Shown here one piece after another: positions 38,666-47,189 of a DNA stretch of 64,000 bases (position 1 is the stretch's first letter; every line of letters begins with the position of its first letter). Both the position numbers and the translations under genes were made by a program. The notes beneath the pieces are model-generated. The model made no database searches, was not told where the DNA came from, and saw nothing but the letters and a program-made list of their open reading frames with translations. Source of the stretch: JAGVPT01 sp963772165. GTDB lineage: Bacteria; Bacteroidota; Ignavibacteria; UBA10030; UBA8401. Location of the stretch: NCBI GenBank assembly GCA_963772165.1, contig CAVYWA010000012.1:1-64000 (forward strand), given 5' to 3'.

Positions 38666-39676
38666 CTACCTGTCCAGCGAATTCCTTTCCAGCATCCAGT
38701 ATGGGTAAACTCTCGGCGGCTTACTCAGCTCGTCGAGGCGGGCAACCTCTTCAGCGGCCATTTCCCAATCCGTAGTTTTAAGATTATCGGCAAGTTGCTC
38801 TTTATTCTTCGCGCCGATGATTACCGAAGTAACTCCGGGTTTCCTGAGCAAATAGTTCAGTGCTGCCTGGGTAATCGTTGCGTTATGTTTGTGACCTGTT
38901 TTCTCCAACTCGGCTACGATGTCAAACCCTTTTTCCTCATCAAATTGTAGGAACTGATCGGCCGGATTGGACCTTCGTGCTCCATCCGGCCTCGGTTTAC
39001 CGCGTCGGTACTTTCCCGTCAAAAAGCCGCCGCCTAACGGACTCCAGGTAAGAATCCCAAGTTTTTGATCGAGCGAGAGCGGGACAAGCTCGTTCTCAAG
39101 CTCGCGGGCGATGAGGGAATAAAATGCCTGGAGCGTGACAAACCTCTCAAGATTTTGTTTTTCGGAGATGGCAAGCGCTTTCATTAATTGCCAGCCGGTA
39201 AAATTGGAAGCGCCGATGTACCGTACCTTTCCTTCTCTTACCAAATCATCAAGAACCCGGAGGGTCTCATCGAGCGGTGTCCGCGGGTCGAAACTGTGAA
39301 CCTGGTACAGGTCTATGTAATCCGTGCCGAGCCTCCTGAGACTCGCATTGCAGGAATCGATGATGTGCTTCCGTGATAGGCCGATATCGTTCGGACCGGA
39401 ACCGGTTCTCCCTCTGACCTTCGTTGCGAGGACAATATCTTTCCGTTTGGTGCCGAGTGCTTTGCCGAGGATCTCTTCCGACCGTCCTTCAGAGTACACA
39501 TTGGCAGTATCGAAGAAATTTATCCCCCCTTCTATCGACAGGTTCACAAGTTCATCGGCTTCTTTCTGCTCGACCTGTCCAATATTTTTCCAGTACCCTT
39601 TGCCTCCAAACGTCATGGCGCCGAAACAAAGTTCGGAAACCCTTACCCCGGTGTTGCCTAAAAATCGTGTTTTCAT
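38666..39676 (-). CDS. aldo/keto reductase
   Basis: 336 residues with the AKR barrel and tetrad: Asp in FFDTANVYSEG (Tyr in the same stretch), Lys in VLATKVRG and His in LYQVHSFD. The C-terminal SVIIGAKNKEQL is the NADP-binding end typical of the Tas/YajO-like group. First gene of the pair with the SDR downstream. General carbonyl reductase; substrate unknown. Confidence 0.9.
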   Translation of the reverse strand: MKTRFLGNTGVRVSELCFGAMTFGGKGYWKNIGQVEQKEADELVNLSIEGGINFFDTANVYSEGRSEEILGKALGTKRKDIVLATKVRGRTGSGPNDIGLSRKHIIDSCNASLRRLGTDYIDLYQVHSFDPRTPLDETLRVLDDLVREGKVRYIGASNFTGWQLMKALAISEKQNLERFVTLQAFYSLIARELENELVPLSLDQKLGILTWSPLGGGFLTGKYRRGKPRPDGARRSNPADQFLQFDEEKGFDIVAELEKTGHKHNATITQAALNYLLRKPGVTSVIIGAKNKEQLADNLKTTDWEMAAEEVARLDELSKPPRVYPYWMLERNSLDR

Positions 39677-39789
39677 TGATGATATCTCCTTTTAGAAATA
39701 AGAATTCTCAGTACAACGCTGATCGTAGTACGGTTGAACAATCGAATGAGAACTTGGGAATTATGTAAAAACCACAATCGAGAGACATT

Positions 39790-40317
39790 TTAAAATTTAT
39801 TATGATGGGTAAAGTCCCCCACGTCACGGCGGACTCGTACGTAATGAGCCGGTGTGGCCGGATAGCCTAAACGCATGGTAAAACCGATTCTAAAATTGCC
39901 GGGAAGATTAAGCATCGTGACGATTTTCTTTTCCACCTTAACTTCCGACAACGAGCTTACGATCTGGACGCCGATACCGAGTGAATGGGCCATTAACCAC
40001 ATATTCTCCATTACGCATCCAAGGCTGACAATGCCCAAAAAATCATTTTCTGAAGCCGGTGCCCGCCGGCTTGGATCATAGAGGACAAAAAGAAGAGCTG
40101 AGCACGATCTCATCAGTTGAGACATCAATGCACTCCTGTCTTCACTTTCTATTTCTTCTAATGTTGGATGAGGCGTTTGCCATGATTTCGGGAACATCGT
40201 TCCGAGAACTCCGACTTTCTTCCGGCGCAGTTCTTCTTCTGAGAAGGATAATTGCCGATAATTTTCTTTTATGAAGGTCAAATTGGGAGAATGCTTTATC
40301 TCGCCGATCGCGGTCAA
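39790..40317 (-). pseudogene. 5'-truncated nitroreductase-family gene
   Basis: 175 codons of a nitroreductase C-terminal two thirds (GIVSLGCVMENMWLMAHSLG is the family's central helix, MRLGYPA the FMN-contact end). The N-terminal part with the Arg-Arg-Ser-x-Arg FMN site is missing. The frame opens only with a TTG, directly beside a copy of the TTTTTGAGATAGCTTCTA repeat end at 40323-40340. No N-terminal remnant is recognisable beyond it. Probably inactivated by the repeat. Confidence 0.65.
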
Positions 40318-40322
40318 TATTT

Positions 40323-40340
40323 TTTTTGAGATAGCTTCTA
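40323..40340. repeat. solo end of the palindromic repeat family
   Basis: TTTTTGAGATAGCTTCTA is the exact reverse complement of the left end of the element at 40463. It abuts the truncated nitroreductase frame. Confidence 0.65.
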
Positions 40341-40462
40341 GTCACGCGATGATTGTTTATTCAGTAAGCATGGAGATGAACCGTATAAGATTCACAGCCT
40401 CAATCAATAAAGGCGGCACCTCCTTGTATGATTTTTATCCGAAGTCGTCGCTTCGACTGCAT

Positions 40463-40686
40463 TAGAAGCTATCTCAAAAACCCCCAAAAATGTCATTCTG
40501 ATCCCGCCGTTTTCTGGTCGTCGGAAAGCGACGACTCTTCGAGCGGGAGAAGAATCCATGACAATTATGCATCGTGGATCTACGAGGCTTCAGTGCCGTG
40601 GATGCTTCTCCCGCTGCTTTGCAGCGGGATCAGCATGACATTTACAAATGCATTCTACATCGAAACCATTTTTGAGATGGCTTCTA
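40463..40686. repeat. complete 224-bp palindromic, MITE-like element
   Basis: Ends TAGAAGCTATCTCAAAAA and TTTTTGAGATGGCTTCTA are inverted with 17 of 18 matches. Inside, AATGTCATTCTGATCCCGC and GCGGGATCAGCATGACATT form a second inverted layer, so the whole can fold into one long hairpin. It contains no ORF of substance. Relatives occur at 28125, 40323 and 62713. Confidence 0.65.
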
Positions 40687-41093
40687 GTAAAATAGTCGGA
40701 ATAACCCGCAAGGTCAACTCTCGGAGCTTATTTCAAAACATTCCCTCTCCATTCGGTTCACATTCCATACTACTTTAGTCAATTTTTGGTACTGTTTCAG
40801 TTTAGTTTCTTTTGTTAAAAAAGGTCACTAAGGGGCGTTCTTTTGCCGAACCCCGAAGGATCCCTTTGGAGGGTCCGTATAGCAGGGCAATCCCCTGCGT
40901 AAATGTAGATTGCTTCGCAATGACGTTCGAACTCAAATTTCTTGGGGCATTGACAAGGTGACGTGAACGAATTAAAAAGAAGCTTTCTCGTTCACCGTCT
41001 GATTCAAATAGCTGCTTTCCTTGACACGAAGTGTTTTGTCATGTACATTCTTGTTATCACAACGTTTTTTTATCCTATCAAAAACGGTAACCC
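40687..41093. other. intergenic stretch with a repeat scrap
   Basis: About 400 bases without a gene. 40883-40925 holds GGGCAATCCCCTGCG and GATTGCTTCGCAATGACG, text shared with the repeat elements. The phospholipase promoter lies at its end. Confidence 0.5.
41021..41049 (+). promoter_or_regulatory. promoter of the phospholipase D-like gene
   Basis: TTGACA at 41021-41026, 17 bases, TACATT at 41044-41049, ending 45 bases before the ATG. Confidence 0.5.
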
Positions 41094-42317
41094 ATGAAAA
41101 AAATCGTTCTGGCTGCTTTTATTATCTTTTCATCACGGCTCTATGCACAAAGCCCCGGGTCTTACGGCATCGAGATTGTCGAGAGCACGCCGATAGGTAC
41201 CTCGCTGGACAACCCCGATATTCGTAACACGCACGAAGTGTGGCTCGAAATGATCGGGAACGCACGCCAGTCGCTCGATCTCGAAGAGTATTATGTTTCG
41301 AATATGCCCGGCAGGCAGCTGGAAAGCGTTCTTGCAGCTCTTTACAACGCTGCAGACCGCGGAGTGAAAGTCAGGCTCATCGCCGATTCCAGGATGTACA
41401 AAACGTACCCGGAAAGCATCGACAGCCTCGGACACCATGGCAACATCGAAACCCGGCTGATCAATTTCGGCGCAATTGCCGGAGGGATACAACATTCGAA
41501 ATATTTCATCGTGGACAGAAAAGAGGTCTTTGTCGGCAGCCAGAATTTTGATTGGAGGTCGCTGGAACACATCCACGAACTTGGCCTGCGCATCAACAAC
41601 AAAGAAATCGCCGGGGTCTACGGAGACATTTTCGATCTCGACTGGCAGCTCGCATCCGACTCATCGAAATCCAAAAAAAATATTCCCATAACGCATCAAC
41701 GGTATTTAACGCCAATCCCCATTGCAACACAAGGAGGAGACGTCGCTGCCATTATTCCCACATGCAGCCCTGCAGGCTACATCCCCGACACGACATTATG
41801 GGATGAAGCGGCAATTCTCAATCTGATCGACGGAGCTAAGCGGACTCTTATGCTTCAATTTCTTTCGTATTCCACCCGAGTATGGGGAGGCGGGACATAT
41901 ACGGTTATTGATGGCGCGATAAGAAACGCAGCAGCGAGGGGGGTGAAAGTACGCATGATTGTTTCGGACTGGGAAAAAGGTTCTGCATCCGTTAGCATCC
42001 TCAAGGACCTCGGCGCACTTCCAAATATTGAAGTCGCCTTCACAGCAATTCCCGAATGGTCCGGGGGATACATTTCGTATGCCCGGGTCGAACATTGTAA
42101 GTACATTGTTGCAGACGATACGGCATTCTGGCTGGGGACGGCTAACTGCGAAAAGAGCTATTTCTACACGACCCGGAACCTTGGAATCACCGGCATGAGC
42201 CCCTTCCTGGCCGGAACCTTGTCGAAAATTTTCCTGAAAAGCTGGAACAGTCCCTACAAAGAATTGATTACCCAGCAGGGAGACTACAAACCCCGTGAAC
42301 ATGGCGAGAAAAAATGA
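41094..42317 (+). CDS. secreted phospholipase D-like protein
   Basis: 407 residues with a signal peptide (MKKIVLAAF start, cleavage near YAQS). Two HKD motifs mark the two half-sites of the PLD fold: HSKYFIVD followed by GSQN, and HCKYIVAD followed by GTAN. Both His-Lys-Asp sets are intact. The group with SP plus two HKDs includes eukaryotic PLD3-like and bacterial cardiolipin-synthase-like proteins; it could cleave phosphodiesters of lipids or nucleic acid outside the inner membrane. Single gene with its own promoter. Confidence 0.85.
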   Translation: MKKIVLAAFIIFSSRLYAQSPGSYGIEIVESTPIGTSLDNPDIRNTHEVWLEMIGNARQSLDLEEYYVSNMPGRQLESVLAALYNAADRGVKVRLIADSRMYKTYPESIDSLGHHGNIETRLINFGAIAGGIQHSKYFIVDRKEVFVGSQNFDWRSLEHIHELGLRINNKEIAGVYGDIFDLDWQLASDSSKSKKNIPITHQRYLTPIPIATQGGDVAAIIPTCSPAGYIPDTTLWDEAAILNLIDGAKRTLMLQFLSYSTRVWGGGTYTVIDGAIRNAAARGVKVRMIVSDWEKGSASVSILKDLGALPNIEVAFTAIPEWSGGYISYARVEHCKYIVADDTAFWLGTANCEKSYFYTTRNLGITGMSPFLAGTLSKIFLKSWNSPYKELITQQGDYKPREHGEKK

Positions 42318-42548
42318 AGAGACAAAATACATGCCACTCATGCCCGCCTCATGAAATGATCGATTCCGTTCATTGATCGCACGAAAATTCACCAAATAAG
42401 AATCTCCGGCAACATTTTTCTTCTTACAAAGAGCAGTGCGAACTGGACTGCGATGAATGCAGGACTGGCGAAGGGGACTATCACCTGCCTTCAAATCTCC
42501 GGCATAAACCTCTTTGCCTGAATTGGCGGCGGTGTTCTTCGCATAGCG
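42318..42548. other. short gap possibly including decayed 5' part of the T9SS pseudogene
   Basis: No frame with sense is visible; the following pseudogene becomes recognisable only from 42549. Confidence 0.3.
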
Positions 42549-42960
42549 TTGTCCGAAGCGCTTCCGGTAGCACTTACACTCTTTACTGCATCCGTTTCCA
42601 ATTCCACAACAGTGTTTGTCCGGAGAACAGCAGCGGAAATAACGCAATTTTCGACATCGAAAGGACCATCCCCACCCCCCCCAGTTGAATTTGCCGGAAT
42701 ATATTCGTACCGCTTAAGCAGATCGACAATAACGGCGCGTTCATATATTCACAGAAAGCAGAAGTTGTTATTGGACAAACGCCGAAGGTTTTGACATTCG
42801 GCACAGATCGATCCGAATCCGTTTAACCCTGCAACGGATATTCAATCGGCCCTTACGAGTGCTGGGAAAGCTACGCTGAAAGTCTATGACATGCTCGGAC
42901 ATGAAGTTGCAACCCTTTTTGACGGAGTGGCAACGGCAGGAGAATGTGATGAACAATGCA
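42549..42960 (+). pseudogene. decayed 3' end of a T9SS-sorted protein
   Basis: In shifting frames one can follow LPVALTLFTASVSNSTTV (the spacer strand that precedes many sorting domains), YSYRLKQIDNNGAF, the YSQKAEVVI strand, then DPNPFNPATDIQ, KVYDMLGHEVATLFDG and TAGE. At least two frame breaks (near 42715 and 42810) and loss of the final strand. The 5' part of the gene is gone. This is erosion and not one indel. Confidence 0.6.
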
Positions 42961-43271
42961 TGTGTCAATGATATATAAGGATGAACCCCTGGGTCATTCT
43001 TTCAATCCATGATTCGGCCGCAACAACGCGTGTGCTTTTTATGATGAGAGCATTAAACGGAAAGCTTGCACGAGATGTCAAAGCATTATGTAGGGTTAAC
43101 CGGCTCAAGACATATTTATTGAGAAGCCGCTTGGATTCAGTTGTGGAAATCCCTTCCTCCCACTCACGATGTAATGGAGTCACCAAGTCAGCCTGAATTG
43201 ATACTATTTTTCAAGTCAATACCCAAATTCAGCAAAGATCTTGTGCCGTTACAATCGTTCTTATTAATTCC
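42961..43271. other. gene-free degenerate stretch
   Basis: About 310 bases with only short overlapping frames on both strands, none of which I can relate to a protein. Confidence 0.35.
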
Positions 43272-43500
43272 TCATGTGCAGCCCTCCATTGTGAGATTCA
43301 CTGCGTCTAAGATTGAAGGAGCGTCCCTGATGATGGTAGCGGCAAGATTCGGATCGAAATGAGATGCGAGCTTGAATGCGGCTTGACAAAGCCGTTCTGT
43401 ACCGTGAATATTGTTCATTGAAGTGATGAGAAAGAACTTCTGCCGCAAATTGCGAATCCGGCAGATTCATCAAGGCGGAAATCGTGTAGGCCGCCATCCA
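43272..43500 (-). pseudogene. possible broken small gene
   Basis: On the minus strand one frame (from 43497) reads MAAYTISALMNLPDSQFAAE. After a shift near 43425 a second frame reads MNNIHGTERLCQAAFKLA, then SHFDPNLAATIIRDAPSILD and a stop at 43272. Both parts look protein-like and helical, but I know no family for them. Low confidence. Confidence 0.25.
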
Positions 43501-43542
43501 TCATTGCCGATTTCCATTCCATCAACGCCATTGAGTTTGTAT

Positions 43543-44347
43543 ATGAAAATATTAAACCATCAAATTTCATTTTTACAGCTTCTCTTTTTTGGCATCTACA
43601 TAATTCTTTCTGCTGTTATGGTTTTTACCCCGATACTCATCACACGATCCGTTCATATAACAAAAACATTTATCCTTGATGAAGACGTTACGGAAGTGAT
43701 CCTTCTTAGTTTCTTGTTTGCTTTGAGTCTTTTAATATTCAAACTGTATAAACAGGAAGCTTCCAAACAAGAAGAACTCATTAATAATATCAAAAACGAT
43801 AAAAAGAAAGCCGATGAAAACCTTTTCGATTCTTTAAATTATATTGGCAGAGTAAACGTCCAAATTGAAGAAATGAAATCAATATTCGGCACGACGGTCA
43901 TATATCCTGAGACAAAGAATGATTTCAAGAAAACGGTTCGCTTCCTGGGCGGGCGTGTTCTTGGAATTGTCAACACCAATTGGGCATTATTTAGAATAAT
44001 TAGCAGCGATACCCATAGAACGATGTACCAGGTACTTTGAAGCGCGGGAGGGCATTTCTTGCCGATATCCTCATGTCAGCAACAAAATGATCGTTGAAAA
44101 ACAACACACATCCCCCTTGACCACCGTAATTTCACACCCGAACAATTTGAATATCCTTATCTGCTGTGCGATGCCGGTGGAGACAATCAACAACGATCAA
44201 CGGGTTTTTATCCAGGCGATTATGAATGAGATTACGATGCTATTTATTATTTTCAATTCCCTGTACGGCAAAGACGAAAATAAAATATTTGTGGAAAACA
44301 GGACCATGAAAAAGACTGAGGACGTCAGACCCCCGTTTCCTTTTTGA
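43543..44347 (+). CDS. two-helix membrane protein with coiled coil and C-terminal domain, frameshifted
   Basis: From the ATG at 43543 (MKILNHQ) come two membrane helices (about 10-35 and 50-70), a charged coiled coil (about 72-105, KLYKQEASKQEELINN) and a globular part with LGGRVLGIVNTNWALFRI. Near 44025 the sense moves to another frame, which reads YFEAREGISCRYPHVSNK and continues to the stop at 44347, giving about 267 residues. The C-terminal strand-helix pattern faintly recalls GAF domains. The following STAS-like gene begins at once, so they form a pair, perhaps a membrane signalling unit. No function known. Confidence 0.5.
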
Positions 44348-44364
44348 AAAGGATGGCGCACCAA

Positions 44365-44733
44365 ATGCCGGTAACATATCGCTTCGACTCCAATATCATC
44401 GTCGTAGAAATGTTCGGCGAATACTCGATAAACGATTTTCGTACGGCAATCCTCAGCTCGCTCGCTGATTCTATGAGCCCCGCCGGCTGCTCCCTGATGT
44501 TTAATTTTGGTGCATCTCGAAGTATCCACAGCAGATCTTCAGAAGACGTCAAAATCATTGCAAACTTTATCACGTCGTTAGCCCACCGATTTACCAATCG
44601 TCTTGCATTCGTATCTTCATTCGATTTGCCGTATGGTTTAATGCGTTTTGTGTCTGTGAAGTCCGGAGCTTGTGGCATTGAATCGGAAGTTTTTCGCACA
44701 TACGATGAAGCACGGAAATGGTTACTCTCATAA
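44365..44733 (+). CDS. SpoIIAA/STAS-like small protein
   Basis: 122 residues from the ATG at 44365, which has AAAAGGA at a workable distance; the frame opens at 44344 (TTG), overlapping the previous stop. The alternating strand/helix pattern (VTYRFDSNIIVVEMFGEYS opening, a central strand AFVSSFDLPYG and a C-terminal TYDEARKWLL helix) is that of SpoIIAA-like or STAS-like proteins, which often act as anti-anti-sigma or membrane-association modules. No conserved phospho-Ser motif is evident. Likely co-transcribed with the membrane protein before it. Confidence 0.5.
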   Translation: MPVTYRFDSNIIVVEMFGEYSINDFRTAILSSLADSMSPAGCSLMFNFGASRSIHSRSSEDVKIIANFITSLAHRFTNRLAFVSSFDLPYGLMRFVSVKSGACGIESEVFRTYDEARKWLLS

Positions 44734-44923
44734 AATTCCTTCACGGGCCCGTCGAGCTGAGCTCATCCCTCTGCGTTGTGCGTGGCTTGGCGTTTCCGCT
44801 TTTCCGATCATAGGGTGCGGGCCAGGTGCGAACGCCTCGGAATAACATCCATCCATGGCCCGGCGGATGTTCGCCCTACCCCGATTTGCCCGCGGAAAAA
44901 TAATAGGTTCTTCAGCACTCTCC
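44734..44923. other. intergenic spacer
   Basis: GC-richer stretch before the tetR regulatory region; no gene or strong hairpin recognised. Confidence 0.35.
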
Positions 44924-44996
44924 ATTTATGAATAAAAATTCATAAATAAGTTCTTGACATTCAAATGAAAATGGATTATTATTGAATAGTAATTCA
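44924..44996 (+). promoter_or_regulatory. promoter of the efflux operon with two TetR operators
   Basis: TTGACA at 44954-44959, 17 bases, TATTAT at 44977-44982. Two palindromes of one motif, TGAAT-N4-ATTCA, flank it: 44929-44942 (extended to ATTTATGAAT-N4-ATTCATAAAT at 44924-44947) and 44983-44996. The second covers the likely start of transcription. This is the layout expected for autorepression by the TetR protein encoded 20 bases downstream. Confidence 0.75.
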
Positions 44997-45015
44997 TTAA
45001 TAAACGGACGGCACA

Positions 45016-45615
45016 ATGCGCACAAAAGAGGGAAATAAGGAAAAAGACATCATCGAAGCTGCCGTGGAGGTCTTCGCACAACGGGGATACCATCATGCGA
45101 AGATTGCCGAAATAGCAAAGGCGGCAGACGTCTCCACGGGGACAGTGTATCTCTATTATGAGAGCAAAGAGGAAATCCTCAAAGAAATTTTCAAGCAATT
45201 GTGGCTCGATCTGACGACAAAAACGAGGGTTCTCGTCCAACGGTCGGACATCGACGCCGTGGCTAAATTCGAAGGAATGATCGACCTCGTCCTCGACCTT
45301 TTTGGGCGCAATACCTCGCTTGCCATGGTATTCGTCAACGAACAGAACCAGATCATGCGTCACAACCAAGGAGAATTTGCAGACTTGTATGGAAAATACC
45401 TGGATCTTGGACAACAGGTTTTAAGCGACGGCATTCGCGAAGGGATGTTCAACAAACACCTCGATGTTAACGTGATCCGTCAATTTGTCTTCGGCGGCGT
45501 GCGGGATTTAGTCCACCAATGGGCCGAAGATCCGCGCGAGTTCCCCTTGAACACTATCCGCGTCAACGTCAAACAACTGATGAAAGACGGAATACTCCGG
45601 CGGAGGAAAAAATGA
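45016..45615 (+). CDS. TetR/AcrR-family repressor of the efflux operon
   Basis: 199 residues. The N-terminal helix-turn-helix is at about 10-55 (FAQRGYHHAKIAEIAKAA, then VSTGTVYLYYESKEEIL). The C-terminal helical ligand domain resembles the YcdC/FadR-like group. It is the first gene of the operon; its stop overlaps an ATGA in the next gene. Twin operators upstream suggest autoregulation, released by a ligand of the pump. Ligand unknown. Confidence 0.92.
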   Translation: MRTKEGNKEKDIIEAAVEVFAQRGYHHAKIAEIAKAADVSTGTVYLYYESKEEILKEIFKQLWLDLTTKTRVLVQRSDIDAVAKFEGMIDLVLDLFGRNTSLAMVFVNEQNQIMRHNQGEFADLYGKYLDLGQQVLSDGIREGMFNKHLDVNVIRQFVFGGVRDLVHQWAEDPREFPLNTIRVNVKQLMKDGILRRRKK

Positions 45616-45677
45616 GTATTCTAAGAAAACGCATTACCGGAAATGCCGCTGGCCGGACTTCACAGGAGATTTTTTTT

Positions 45678-47189
45678 ATGCCAATAAATGAATTTGCGTT
45701 CATTTTACGTGATTTTTTCATGAAACGAAAGTCCCGGTCGAGTTTATTCCGGGCTGCCGTATGCGGGTTTCTCTTCTTCCCGCTCCCTGTCGTCGCACAA
45801 TCGATCACTCTCGAGGATGCCGTCACCATCACGCTTCAAAATAACGAGCGTGTGAAGCAGTATCAGGAAAAAGTGGAACAGAAAATTCGCAGCAACAACG
45901 AAGCGTGGGGAAATTTTCTCCCCTCGGTGCAGTTGCAAGCGAGCGCCAATCACATGAACGACCCCTTGACATTCGACCTCGATCCGATCCGCCAGGCAAT
46001 GATTCAACTCCAGGCCAACAACGAGGTCACGTTTGCGAAACTGCAGAATCCCGGGCTTACGCCCGCCCAGCTCGCCGCAATCTACGGGCAAGCCTCGGCG
46101 CAATTGAACGGCGCGCTCCCTCCGTTCGTTGAGACATTCAAGAAACAGGACTACCCGGACGCCGCCTTCGTGGGAGTCCAACCACTCTTTGTGGGAGGAA
46201 AACTTATTGCCGCGAAAAAATTCGCCTCCTCGGAACTTCGCGCTTCCGAAGCGGAACTCCAGCAGGCGCGGGACGAGGCCGCGCGCGATGCTATCAATGC
46301 GTATCTCTCTGTTGTCCTGCTGAATCATGCCATTGCCGTCCGAAGCGATGTGCTTGAGGGAATGAAGCGTCACGCACAGGACGCGGAGCGCCTCGCTCAG
46401 GAAGGACTCATCGCTCCGCACCATAAGCTTCGAGCCGAGGTGGCGGTGGCCGACGCAGAACAAAATCTCTTCCAAGATATCAACCGCCGCGACATCGCCC
46501 TTTGCGCTCTTCGCAGCGTGATGGGAATGCCCGACAACGCACCGCTCGTCGTGAACGACACGCTGGCGTATCATCCGTATACCGATTCAGCGGAAATATT
46601 TCTCGCGGAGGCGTTTGAACGGCAGCCGATACTTACGATGATCGGTGAGAAGAAGATCGCGGCAGAACAAAACTACAATGTCGAGCGGGCCGCCTTTCTT
46701 CCGCAAATCGCGGCGTTCGGCAAATACGAATTGTATCCGCAATATCTTTCGAGCCTGGAGCCGCGATGGGTCGTCGGTGTACAGCTTCAGTATCCTATTT
46801 TCACCGGTCTTTCACGCGTCAATGCACTGCAGTCGGCAAGTCATCTTGAACGCGAGGTCGGCTATATGGACGACCAGGCACATCGCCAGGTCGACCTCTG
46901 GGTGAACAAATCGTACCGCGAGATGCGTAACGCTGCAATGCTTTACGAAAGACTCGGCCCGAGCGTCGCTCTCGGCGAAGAAAACTACCGGGTCAATGAA
47001 AAACGGTTCGAGGCCGGACTGGGCACTTCTCTTGAAGTCATCGATGCCCGCCTCGCCCTCGAGAAGAATCAAATCGACCGTTTGACCGCAGTGTACGACT
47101 ACTATAAATCTCTCACCGACCTGTGCGTTGCCTCAGGGAATCCGGGGAGAGTTCTTTCAATTTGGAAAGGCAAGGAAGAACATCCATGA
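45678..47189 (+). CDS. TolC-family outer-membrane efflux protein
   Basis: 503 residues from the ATG at 45678, chosen for AGGAGA 8 bases upstream. The frame is open from 45519, and an ATG at 45612 behind GGAGG or at 45720 directly before the signal peptide (MKRKSRSSLF, cleavage near VVAQ) are alternatives. The body shows the duplicated TolC helical plan: SITLEDAVTITLQNN, the alpha-barrel coiled coils rich in Ala/Glu/Gln, the second-repeat YPIFTGLSRV and the GTSLEVIDARLAL helix. It forms the trimeric outer-membrane channel for the HlyD/ABC-2 pump encoded next. Confidence 0.88.
   Translation: MPINEFAFILRDFFMKRKSRSSLFRAAVCGFLFFPLPVVAQSITLEDAVTITLQNNERVKQYQEKVEQKIRSNNEAWGNFLPSVQLQASANHMNDPLTFDLDPIRQAMIQLQANNEVTFAKLQNPGLTPAQLAAIYGQASAQLNGALPPFVETFKKQDYPDAAFVGVQPLFVGGKLIAAKKFASSELRASEAELQQARDEAARDAINAYLSVVLLNHAIAVRSDVLEGMKRHAQDAERLAQEGLIAPHHKLRAEVAVADAEQNLFQDINRRDIALCALRSVMGMPDNAPLVVNDTLAYHPYTDSAEIFLAEAFERQPILTMIGEKKIAAEQNYNVERAAFLPQIAAFGKYELYPQYLSSLEPRWVVGVQLQYPIFTGLSRVNALQSASHLEREVGYMDDQAHRQVDLWVNKSYREMRNAAMLYERLGPSVALGEENYRVNEKRFEAGLGTSLEVIDARLALEKNQIDRLTAVYDYYKSLTDLCVASGNPGRVLSIWKGKEEHP

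Noticed and set aside
44728..44925. Minus-strand ORF before tetR
   Set aside because: Short, Pro/Arg-rich, ends in the regulatory palindrome region; no ribosome site.
45519..45677. N-terminal extension of the TolC-like protein
   Set aside because: It overlaps tetR coding sequence and would bury the signal peptide about 67 residues inside.
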